From: Candidatus Gerdarchaeota archaeon
GTDB taxonomy: Archaea; Asgardarchaeota; Heimdallarchaeia; JABLTI01
Length of the DNA: 7,909 bases
Direction: 5' to 3'
Assembly: GCA_016840945.1 (NCBI GenBank)
Contig: JAEORJ010000360.1
Coordinates: 1 to 7,909 of the forward strand
The notes below the pieces were generated by a model. It had not been told where the DNA came from. It searched no databases and worked only from the letters and a program-made list of their open reading frames with translations. Of the stretch, positions 1 to 6,372 are shown piece after piece. Made by a program: the position numbers and the translations under genes. The first letter of the stretch is position 1, and each line of letters starts with the position of its first letter.

Positions 1-157
1 ACGTAGGTCTAATTATTTTCACACTACAAACAGGGCACGTGGAATCTTCTTTTAACCATTCTATAAAATGTTCTTCATGGAAGATAGCTAAACAAGTAGG
101 GCATTGTGAAATTTTTTGTCCTTCTCTAATCTCCAGTTTACAAATAGAACATTTCAA
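1..157 (-). CDS. RING-variant zinc finger protein, N-terminal part (runs off the left edge)
   Basis: The 52 visible codons read as a cross-brace zinc finger. Eight metal ligands are seen in pairs: C3-x2-C6, C19-x2-C22, H27-x2-H30 and C41-x2-C44. The C-x2-C-x4-H-x2-H core followed by x10-C-P-V-C resembles the RING-CH/PHD spacing with the sixth ligand changed to His. The stretch from C22 to C44 aligns residue for residue with RING-H2 fingers, including W34 and the Pro of CPVC, which contact E2 enzymes in known RING E3 ligases. The only possible start is TTG at 157-155, because an in-frame TAA lies three codons upstream. An AGGAG motif sits at 171-175, 13 nt away, which is rather long. RING proteins are known in Asgard archaea and Caldiarchaeum with ubiquitin-like systems. 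E3 activity here is inference; a purely structural zinc finger or DNA/RNA-binding role is possible. The C-terminus is not visible. Confidence 0.72.
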   Translation of the reverse strand, partial: MKCSICKLEIREGQKISQCPTCLAIFHEEHFIEWLKEDSTCPVCSVKIIRPT

Positions 158-213
158 TACTTTTTAGAAACTCCTTTTCCTATCTTTTCCACAAGTGATT
201 CTTGGTTTTGTTT

Positions 214-223
214 CTATTTAAAT
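214..223 (-). promoter_or_regulatory. Candidate TATA box for the RING-variant gene
   Basis: On the minus strand this reads ATTTAAATAG, close to the archaeal TATA consensus. It would place a transcript start near 188-192, ahead of the AGGAG at 171-175 and the TTG start at 157. The whole 158-431 spacer is very AT-rich, so chance matches are frequent and this is tentative. Nothing else in the spacer looks like a gene or structured RNA. Confidence 0.3.
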
Positions 224-374
224 AATTTCTTTTGCTAAAATATTATAGAAGTATCCTCTAAAAAAATATAAAATATCTTTTGAAAATTTTTGAAATCAGC
301 ATTGAAATATAATAAAAAAATAATGCTAAGAGAAATACTTGCTTTTCATTTCTTATTTTAAAATCAAGACTGGT

Positions 375-385
375 CATATTTAATT
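375..385 (+). promoter_or_regulatory. Candidate TATA box for the beta-helix protein gene
   Basis: CATATTTAATT lies about 50 nt before the ATG at 432 and would start a transcript near 405, leaving a short leader containing the GAGGG motif at 421-425. A second AT-rich stretch at 390-400 is an alternative but would leave a leader too short to keep the ribosome binding site intact. Confidence 0.25.
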
Positions 386-431
386 TCTATTTTTAAAATT
401 ATTATTCTTAGGAAAGTTTAGAGGGTTAGTC

Positions 432-1442
432 ATGAAAAAGAATTCTATATTTTTAATAATACTTATTTCATTTTTGTTAGGAAATCTCTTTTTAGTAATT
501 ATTCCTGGAGAAAAAACTGATCATTCTACTATTTTATTTGATAAATATTCAGCAGGTAAGTCTTATATAATTAGGACCTATACTGAACATGTCCCTATTT
601 TAATTGATTCAAATTCAGATTTTGAAACACTAGGATTTCCGGGAAATGGTTCAATTAGCAATCCATATATTATTCAGAGCTTGAATATCACTGCCACAGG
701 GGTACTAAGTATAGGTATTAAAGTAACCTTAACTACATGTCATTTTGAAATTAAGGATTGTATTATCTTAAGTGATTATATTGGAATTTTTATAGATCAA
801 ATAGCTTCAGGAACTGCAAAAATCACTGAAAATATTTGTATCTCAAATACTGGAGATGGTGGAGGTATTGGTTTGTCTAACACAAATGGTTGTAATATTA
901 CTAATAATGAATGTTCTTATTTTATGCAAGGTATTCATCTAAATGGTGGGAGTTCAAACTATATTTCAGGTAATATAATAAACAGCAATTATTATCAAGG
1001 GATAAATATTCGTCATTCTGATTCCAATATTATAACACACAATTGGATCTCTGATTCCGAACAACATGGTCTTGCTTTAGTATATACCTCATCAAATAAT
1101 ATTATTCATCACAATCATTTCATCAATAATTCAAAAGCAGATGATTATGAAATAGATGGTACTACAACGGGTGTAATTATCAGCCAAGGGTATGATGAAG
1201 GATCAAATAATTTTTGGTATGATACTGAAGGAAAATATGGCAATCATTGGTCAGATTATAATGGCAAAGGTGATTATTCTATCGATGGTCCTTCAAATTC
1301 ACTTGATATCTATCCACTAACTTTAACAGATACTGATGCTTATCCACTCTCTACAATACTAATAATCATCTCATTTACTATAGTTTCAATAATTGGTACT
1401 ATTAGACGAAAAAATAAAGAAAGAGGGAATAAACAAAAGTAA
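432..1442 (+). CDS. Secreted, membrane-anchored parallel beta-helix (NosD/CASH-type) protein
   Basis: Residues 1-26 look like a signal peptide or N-terminal membrane anchor: two lysines, then a hydrophobic run. Residues 61-90 carry the entry motif common in archaeal CASH/NosD proteins (DFETLGFPGNGSISNPYII). Four clear rungs follow with periods of 22-23 residues, starting at G145, G167, G190 and G213, each of the form G-I-x-I/L...N-x-I-x-x-N. Residues 261-276 contain the terminal FWYD...NHWSDY cap and 291-296 a DIYPLT motif, both typical of the family. A hydrophobic span at about 305-323 followed by RRKNKE shows a C-terminal anchor with a cytoplasmic tail, so the beta-helix faces outside. Such proteins usually bind or modify polysaccharide, but no catalytic residues can be assigned and a structural surface role is equally likely. 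GAGGG lies 6 nt before the ATG, supporting this start. The gene ends 2 nt from the convergent hydrolase gene. Confidence 0.85.
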   Translation: MKKNSIFLIILISFLLGNLFLVIIPGEKTDHSTILFDKYSAGKSYIIRTYTEHVPILIDSNSDFETLGFPGNGSISNPYIIQSLNITATGVLSIGIKVTLTTCHFEIKDCIILSDYIGIFIDQIASGTAKITENICISNTGDGGGIGLSNTNGCNITNNECSYFMQGIHLNGGSSNYISGNIINSNYYQGINIRHSDSNIITHNWISDSEQHGLALVYTSSNNIIHHNHFINNSKADDYEIDGTTTGVIISQGYDEGSNNFWYDTEGKYGNHWSDYNGKGDYSIDGPSNSLDIYPLTLTDTDAYPLSTILIIISFTIVSIIGTIRRKNKERGNKQK

Positions 1443-1444
1443 AA

Positions 1445-2815
1445 TCAATATTCATATTTAAATTGATTACTTTTCCCTTTATGACTATCAACGAAAATCT
1501 TCTGCCCATCTGGACCGTCAATAAATTCAACAAGCTCACCAGGTGAAGCATTGTAAGGTTCATCAGGAGAAATGAATGCCAAATTTTCCTTATGATTGTA
1601 TATTTTCATTCCTTCTGTAGGATTGTCTGCAGATGGACCTATCAAAACTAATTTGGAGCCAATTTGATCAAATAGTGAGATTCCCCATTCTGATTCATAA
1701 AAACCTATAACATCAGATAAATCGGGTAGTTCTTTTTCTGGAATTGATTCAAATTTTTCTTCCTTTTGAATAACATAATTGATTATTTTATTGATTCCCC
1801 AAAGTAATGTTGCTGCTGGACCATCGATTGCATTTGTAAGAACAACTAAAATTATTTTCTTTCCAGCAATAATTCCAGACCTTGTTATGAAACCAGGATA
1901 ACCTCCACCATGACCAACAAGTAAATCATCATCAATTTTGGCAATACTAAAACCTAATCCCCAATCAGTTAATTTTGATTTGAAGTGTACTCTTTGCATT
2001 TCACGTTTGATGTAATCTGGGAATAATTTATCATTACCAAGAAAATGTCCTTGATAGAATTTAATCAAATCTTCAACATTACTACTCAAACCTGTGGCTG
2101 AATGCATTATTTCAGCAGAAACGTGTTCTATTTCTTTTCTAGGTTTGTTTGGGAATTTTACCCCATAACCGATTGCATGTTTACCAATACTGGTATCAGT
2201 TATTTCTGTAACAGTATTAACCATGTTTAATGGTTCAAGGATTTCCTTCTTGATAAAATCATGATAGCTAGTTCCTGAAACTTGCTCTATTATTTGACCA
2301 AGAATAGTATATCCAAAATTAGAATATTTCAATAATTCATTTGCTTCGTAAAAGCTAATGCCTTCTGTAATTTGTTTTTGTATTTCTTCTAAATTAGGAA
2401 ATTTGTGAGTAGTCCAATGAGCAGTTAATCCATCTCGAGTCATTCCACTAGAATGAGTTAATAAATGACGAATTCTCACATGTTGTAAATTCTCATCTTT
2501 TTCAGAAGTAAACCAAGGCAAATATTTTGACACTTTATCATCTATAGATAATTTTTCTTCATGATAGAGTTTCATGATAGCAGTTGCTGTAAAAAGTTTT
2601 GAGTGTGAAGCAATTCGGAATATATGACTTCCATTTAGCTTTTCCTTATTTTTTATATCTGCATACCCATATTCTTTTTTGAAAATTGTTTCATCTTCAA
2701 AAAAAATCCCTACTGCAACTCCCGGGATTTCTTTAATATAAGTTTGATAATCTAACCACTTATCAATTAGCGGTAAACTTTTTTTGATCAATTCCTTTTT
2801 TGATTTATCTGACAT
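1445..2815 (-). CDS. CubicO/class C beta-lactamase family serine hydrolase with C-terminal beta domain
   Basis: All three active-site motifs of the penicillin-binding/peptidase S12 fold are present: S70-H-S-K73 (nucleophile Ser and general-base Lys), Y164-S-N166, and H302-G-G304 in place of the KTG triad. The family-typical LLTHSSGM is at 118-125. The catalytic domain spans about residues 17-350. Residues 364-456 look like a separate beta-rich domain resembling the lipocalin-like C-terminal domain of relatives such as Pab87 of Pyrococcus abyssi. The N-terminus is hydrophilic with no signal peptide, so the enzyme probably acts in the cytoplasm, as an esterase or peptidase (including D-amino-acid peptides) rather than a cell-wall enzyme or resistance beta-lactamase. 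The substrate cannot be named. The ATG start is supported by AGGAGAG at 2826-2832. The aminotransferase gene lies 91 nt upstream on the same strand; a TATA-like box in that gap suggests separate transcription. Confidence 0.9.
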   Translation of the reverse strand: MSDKSKKELIKKSLPLIDKWLDYQTYIKEIPGVAVGIFFEDETIFKKEYGYADIKNKEKLNGSHIFRIASHSKLFTATAIMKLYHEEKLSIDDKVSKYLPWFTSEKDENLQHVRIRHLLTHSSGMTRDGLTAHWTTHKFPNLEEIQKQITEGISFYEANELLKYSNFGYTILGQIIEQVSGTSYHDFIKKEILEPLNMVNTVTEITDTSIGKHAIGYGVKFPNKPRKEIEHVSAEIMHSATGLSSNVEDLIKFYQGHFLGNDKLFPDYIKREMQRVHFKSKLTDWGLGFSIAKIDDDLLVGHGGGYPGFITRSGIIAGKKIILVVLTNAIDGPAATLLWGINKIINYVIQKEEKFESIPEKELPDLSDVIGFYESEWGISLFDQIGSKLVLIGPSADNPTEGMKIYNHKENLAFISPDEPYNASPGELVEFIDGPDGQKIFVDSHKGKSNQFKYEY

Positions 2816-2861
2816 AAGAGGAAATCTCTCCTATTTTAGAACTAGTTGTATCATCATTTAC

Positions 2862-2868
2862 TTATAAT
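2862..2868 (-). promoter_or_regulatory. Candidate TATA box for the serine hydrolase gene
   Basis: The minus strand reads ATTATAA here, within AATTATAAGT. It predicts a transcript start near 2837, about 22 nt before the ATG, with the AGGAGAG at 2826-2832 inside the leader. The spacing fits an archaeal promoter well, but the surrounding sequence is AT-rich. Confidence 0.4.
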
Positions 2869-2882
2869 TAATTTGATTAGAA

Positions 2883-2893
2883 GGAAAAAAAGA
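2883..2893 (-). terminator. T-run terminator after the aminotransferase gene
   Basis: On the minus strand a run of seven T (complement of 2885-2891) follows the aminotransferase stop codon by about 15 nt. Archaeal RNA polymerase can terminate on such T-runs without a hairpin. With the TATA-like box just downstream, it suggests the aminotransferase and hydrolase genes are separate units. Confidence 0.4.
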
Positions 2894-2906
2894 ATGTTGG
2901 GTAATA

Positions 2907-4112
2907 TTATTTGATATCTGTAAGAACCTTCAGCATTTTTTCCTCAAAGAAATTAATCTCTGCAGCATCCATCGTTAAAATAGGTAATAATCGAATGAGT
3001 TCTTTTTTGGAACTGTAACCAACAATGATTCCTTCTTGTAACAGATTATTCTTTATGTCTTGTATAATCTCGAGGGCTGATTTATTATTATATTCCTGAA
3101 TGTCTATCGCAAAAACCATGCCATGTGCTCGTGATTCTTTAATAAATGGGAAAGCTAATGATTTTATAAACTGAGTAAGCTCATTGATTTTATTTTGACT
3201 TTTTTCAATGATTTTTTCTTGTTCAAAAATATCAATGACTGTTCCAGCTACTGCTGTCCCTAAAGGATCTAATTGATGTGATTGAGCATAATATAATTCC
3301 GCTTTTGATAGTTTGGATTCTAACTCAGAATCAGTTACAATAGCACTCACCGGAAAGCCATTTCCCATTGCTTTACCTAAAGCTACGATATCAGGTCTAA
3401 AATTGAAATGCTCATGAGCAAATTTTTTGCCTGTTCGACCAAACCCAGCAGTAACTTCATTTGCAATAACTAAAACATTTTCTTCTTGCAATCTTCGACA
3501 TAATTCATCAATAAATTTAGTACATGGCTTATGTATTCCACCACTTACCATTATAGGTTCAATGGCAAAACAAGCAAGATCTTTTGCATATTCATTCAAT
3601 ATAAGATCAATTAATTCATTGTAAGTATCTAAACAATTGCAATTTTCATCAGAACATTTCGGATAATCGATTTTTAGTTTAGAACCTTTTGGTGAATAAT
3701 AGGATGATTCTCTCCCTAAACCAAATGAACCATAAAAACCATCTTTTAGTGATAATATTTTTTCTTTTTTAGTAACTTTAAGAGCAAAATTCAAAGCAAA
3801 TTCCATAGCTTCAGAACCACTACTTAGAAAAGTCACTCTATCATGATTAAAAGGTAAAAATTTAACCAATTTTTCAGCAGCATCAATTGCTTCAGGAGTT
3901 AAAAACCACATACTCCTATGAATTTGTTTTTCAACTTGTTTTTGTATTGTTCTAGCAACTTCTGGATGATTATGACCTAGATTAACACTCCAACACCCAG
4001 AAACCATATCAAGATATTTTTTATTATTAGTATCCCAAACCCATGATCCCTTAGCTCTTGTTAAAAGATTGGTTTCAAAACTATTAGTAGCAAGTATATA
4101 ATTATTAGTCAT
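2907..4112 (-). CDS. Class III PLP-dependent aminotransferase, substrate unknown
   Basis: This 401-residue protein has the usual length and motif order of class III (ornithine/acetylornithine/GABA-type) aminotransferases: SGCWSVNLGHNHP at 38-50, the phosphate-binding S98-G-S-E101, E185-P followed by a GG pair at 191-192, the N218-E-V...GFGRTG segment at 218-228, the Schiff-base lysine K247 in LGKAMGNGFPVSA, and R374-LLP near the C-terminus. Two oddities are visible. The residue that is normally Asp and binds the pyridine nitrogen of PLP is Asn218 (codon AAT), and the usual TFGGNP segment reads SHQLDPLG at 278-285. From memory, a subfamily with ANEV and SHQ-DPLG signatures exists, so this may be characteristic rather than damage. 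An extra C153-x4-C158-x-C160 cluster lies in the middle of the protein. AGGAG at 4122-4126 is 9 nt before the ATG. The amino donor and acceptor cannot be told from sequence. Confidence 0.88.
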   Translation of the reverse strand: MTNNYILATNSFETNLLTRAKGSWVWDTNNKKYLDMVSGCWSVNLGHNHPEVARTIQKQVEKQIHRSMWFLTPEAIDAAEKLVKFLPFNHDRVTFLSSGSEAMEFALNFALKVTKKEKILSLKDGFYGSFGLGRESSYYSPKGSKLKIDYPKCSDENCNCLDTYNELIDLILNEYAKDLACFAIEPIMVSGGIHKPCTKFIDELCRRLQEENVLVIANEVTAGFGRTGKKFAHEHFNFRPDIVALGKAMGNGFPVSAIVTDSELESKLSKAELYYAQSHQLDPLGTAVAGTVIDIFEQEKIIEKSQNKINELTQFIKSLAFPFIKESRAHGMVFAIDIQEYNNKSALEIIQDIKNNLLQEGIIVGYSSKKELIRLLPILTMDAAEINFFEEKMLKVLTDIK

Positions 4113-4185
4113 TACTATTTTCTCCTGAAAAAACCTATACTATACTGGGTTATGGTTTTTAGCATTATGAATTTAATAAATAATT

Positions 4186-4196
4186 GATATAAAAAG
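4186..4196 (-). promoter_or_regulatory. Possible TATA box for the aminotransferase gene
   Basis: The minus strand reads CTTTTTATATC. It predicts a transcript start near 4160 and a leader of roughly 45-50 nt carrying the AGGAG at 4122-4126. Another AT-rich stretch at 4169-4180 (TTTATTAAATT on this strand) is an equally reasonable candidate. Confidence 0.25.
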
Positions 4197-4231
4197 AATA
4201 TTTCCAGCTAATTTATTAATATCTAAAAAAC

Positions 4232-4240
4232 TTATAAATA
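4232..4240 (+). promoter_or_regulatory. TATA box for the PlsY-like gene
   Basis: TTATAAATA preceded by an A-rich stretch (possible BRE) is among the best archaeal TATA matches in the window. It predicts a transcript start near 4262-4266 and a leader of about 30 nt before the ATG at 4295. It sits in the 182-bp divergent region shared with the aminotransferase gene. Confidence 0.5.
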
Positions 4241-4294
4241 AGAATCATTTCTTAACAAGTTAACTAATTACTACCAATTTGGATATGTGATAAA

Positions 4295-5023
4295 ATGATT
4301 CAACCATGGATTTGGGCGATAATTTGTACAATTTCTGCTTATTTAATTGGATCCATCCCATTTTCTTTTATCGTAACTAAATTACGTACTGGGAAAGATT
4401 TGCGGAAGGTAGGAACAAAAAACGTTGGAGGTTTAAATACAATGGTAACCTCTGGTTTTGGGATAGGCATTTTTGCGGGATTCTTCGATTTTATTAAAGG
4501 TACAATTTGTATTACCACTGTAATGTTGATAGAATTCGATCCCACTTATGATAATATTTTACCTGTAAAGTATTATCAAATGGATTGGGATGGTATAATT
4601 TATATTTTGGTCGCTACTGCTGTTGTTTTAGGACATAATTTTTCAATTTATTTGAAATTCAAAGGAGGTAGAGGATTAGCTACTTCTGCGGGAACTCTAG
4701 TTGTGATTAATCCCTTAATTTTGACGATTTATCTTGTATGTTTAGCTATTTTAGTTGTTATTACAAAATATGCTCGACCATCAACCTTTTTAGCTTTCTT
4801 TTTAACTTTACCAGCTGCTTTTCTTTTACCATTATTTCCACCATGGGTTATCAATCAAGGGTTGAATAGTCCATTTATTCTTGGATTAGTTTTCTTAGGA
4901 TTGATCTTGGTAACAGCACCAAAGTACATTCAACCAGTTATCAATCTCTTTCAAGGAAAGGAATACCGTGTAGGTAAAGAAATGAAATTGGATGAAAATG
5001 ATGAATTAGATGCTGATTACTAA
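4295..5023 (+). CDS. plsY: Divergent PlsY-like glycerol-3-phosphate acyltransferase (membrane protein)
   Basis: PlsY enzymes transfer an acyl group from acyl-phosphate to sn-glycerol 3-phosphate at the membrane, the first step of ester phospholipid synthesis. The family pattern is visible: the first span with GSIPFSF at 19-25, motif 1 G40-T-K-N43-V-G45-G-L-N48, D65-F-I-K68-G69 in the second span, and motif 2 G113-H114...F122-K-G124-G-R-G127-LAT, the phosphate-binding loop. About five to seven hydrophobic spans are present; 242 residues is slightly longer than the usual 200 or so. Unusual points: the Arg normally found after motif 1 (NVLRT) is replaced (NTMVT), and the motif 3 HREN signature is absent, with APKYIQPVINLFQGKE at the corresponding place. 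Family membership is strong but the activity or substrate may differ. The ATG has only a weak ribosome binding site (GGATA, or the GTGAT immediately before it). The C-terminus is a short acidic tail. Confidence 0.8.
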   Translation: MIQPWIWAIICTISAYLIGSIPFSFIVTKLRTGKDLRKVGTKNVGGLNTMVTSGFGIGIFAGFFDFIKGTICITTVMLIEFDPTYDNILPVKYYQMDWDGIIYILVATAVVLGHNFSIYLKFKGGRGLATSAGTLVVINPLILTIYLVCLAILVVITKYARPSTFLAFFLTLPAAFLLPLFPPWVINQGLNSPFILGLVFLGLILVTAPKYIQPVINLFQGKEYRVGKEMKLDENDELDADY

Positions 5024-5031
5024 ATAGAAAT

Positions 5032-5072
5032 AAAAAAAATTAATGAGAAAGGAGAAAAATCCTTTCTTTTTT
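5032..5072. terminator. Bidirectional hairpin terminator between convergent genes
   Basis: An 8-bp perfect stem (AGAAAGGA at 5046-5053 pairing with TCCTTTCT at 5060-5067) with a 6-nt loop is followed on the plus strand by TTTTT (5068-5072). On the minus strand it is followed, after 6 nt, by the complement of the A8 run at 5032-5039. It therefore looks like an intrinsic terminator in both directions for the PlsY-like gene and the zinc ribbon membrane protein gene, whose stop codon lies in its edge at 5071-5073. Confidence 0.65.
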
Positions 5073-6372
5073 ATACATATTGAGCACAGCTATCGCAATA
5101 CCATCTTTGATATTCATTAATGAATCTTAATGGTTTGCCACAGAAAGGACAAGTTGGGGTATCTGAAGCAACAGCTGCAGGGGGGCCACTTGTTGCACTT
5201 GGTGAGGTACCCATAAAGCTTGGACCTGATGTTGCTGATGGTGGACCTGATAATTGTGCCGCTAAACCGCCAACAGGAGGACCACTTGCAGAAGGAGGTC
5301 CAGTTGGGAATTTTTCTTTCTTCTTTCTTTTCTTAGGTTCAGAAATACCAAGAGCTGCTGATGGACCTTCACTTTTAATTGCGCTTTTGTTGAAGAAATA
5401 GGTTAGCAAAGTTAAGAATATTGATCCTATCATGACTAAAGCGCTTATTAGAAGAATCCAACCCATTATAGACATTGTTCTTACAGCTGTATCTATCATG
5501 ACACCATGACAATAACTTAAAACTGAAAGTAGAGGTGAACTCCAAAGAGTTGTGGGTACAGTTGGTAAAGTATAACCAGGATAAATTGTTAAAAATGTTA
5601 TAAATGCTAGTAATGGTAGTTCATTTTTAGGTGCTTTCTTCATACCAAAATTACCAAACATTACTAGAAGAGCAGTTATAATTATACCACCAATTTCAAC
5701 AAAGAAACCTAATACTGTTAAGTCTAGTGTACCAAAAAGATCTGACATTAAAAGACTATTGGCTTCTTCTCCTGGTGTAACATATGTATATGCAGGTATA
5801 CTCATACCCAATATAATACCTACTCCTGAAGCAATTACTAATAAACTAGTAATTACTCGAAAAACTTTAACAAATCCTACATCAGTTGTTTCCTCACCAG
5901 AAATAGGTGAGGTATCATTTGATCTGCTTTTCCATAGGAAAATCCAGGCATAAGCAAAGAAGGTTACTAATAATAAAGCTAAACCTACAATTGCAAAATA
6001 GATGCCAAAGTCTCCACCAGCAGAAGCTGCTTCAAGCACATCATTTCCGATGCTTAATAAATAAAACATTGGTGTAGAATATTGTGATATAAGACTAGTT
6101 GGTGCAAAAATGAAAATGGCTAAAGCAATTAATCCAGGTCTTTCATCATAAGCGGTAATTCCACGTGGAGTGATAGCACCAAAGAATGTCATTAAGCATA
6201 TAATGAAAATACCTACAATTAGTGAAATAGCTGCTAAACCAAAAACATCTGTTCCACTTGCTCCGATAATACCGAAACTTAGAAATATTCCGACGGCAAC
6301 TGCTATCGCACCAAGTAGACCTAATAAAGAACCAACAATCAATAGTTTTTTGTAGTCGTTCTTAGAAGACAA
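5071..6372 (-). CDS. Multi-pass membrane protein with basic/Pro-rich linker and C-terminal zinc ribbon
   Basis: I do not recognise the membrane domain. Roughly eight hydrophobic spans are seen between residues 9 and 327 (about 9-36, 42-66, 80-97, 122-147, 168-192, 216-240, 252-270, 298-327). A basic patch PKKRKKKEK (346-354) then places the tail in the cytoplasm by the positive-inside rule. Residues 356-405 form a low-complexity linker of GPP/SGP units, with PSATSGP occurring twice (378-384 and 391-397). The protein ends in a zinc ribbon, C408-P-F-C411-G...W424-Y-C426-D-S-C429, a module often hung on archaeal membrane proteins. The start is TTG at 6372-6370, 9 nt after a strong GGAGGAG (6388-6382). 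The ATG at 6379-6377 is out of frame and stops after five codons. Function is unknown; a scaffold, transport or sensing role would be guesswork. The gene converges on the PlsY-like gene across a shared terminator. Confidence 0.8.
   Translation of the reverse strand: MSSKNDYKKLLIVGSLLGLLGAIAVAVGIFLSFGIIGASGTDVFGLAAISLIVGIFIICLMTFFGAITPRGITAYDERPGLIALAIFIFAPTSLISQYSTPMFYLLSIGNDVLEAASAGGDFGIYFAIVGLALLLVTFFAYAWIFLWKSRSNDTSPISGEETTDVGFVKVFRVITSLLVIASGVGIILGMSIPAYTYVTPGEEANSLLMSDLFGTLDLTVLGFFVEIGGIIITALLVMFGNFGMKKAPKNELPLLAFITFLTIYPGYTLPTVPTTLWSSPLLSVLSYCHGVMIDTAVRTMSIMGWILLISALVMIGSIFLTLLTYFFNKSAIKSEGPSAALGISEPKKRKKKEKFPTGPPSASGPPVGGLAAQLSGPPSATSGPSFMGTSPSATSGPPAAVASDTPTCPFCGKPLRFINEYQRWYCDSCAQYV

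Noticed and set aside
3427..3624. Plus-strand open frame of 65 codons inside the aminotransferase gene
   Set aside because: It is antisense to a well-supported gene, has no ribosome binding site and no recognisable protein pattern.
4339..4545. Minus-strand open frame of 68 codons inside the PlsY-like gene
   Set aside because: It lies entirely opposite conserved PlsY motifs and has no start signals of its own.
5120..5401. Plus-strand open frame rich in Gly and Pro opposite the zinc ribbon linker
   Set aside because: Its composition is a by-product of Gly/Pro/Ala codons read on the other strand; the real protein has a zinc ribbon in the minus frame.
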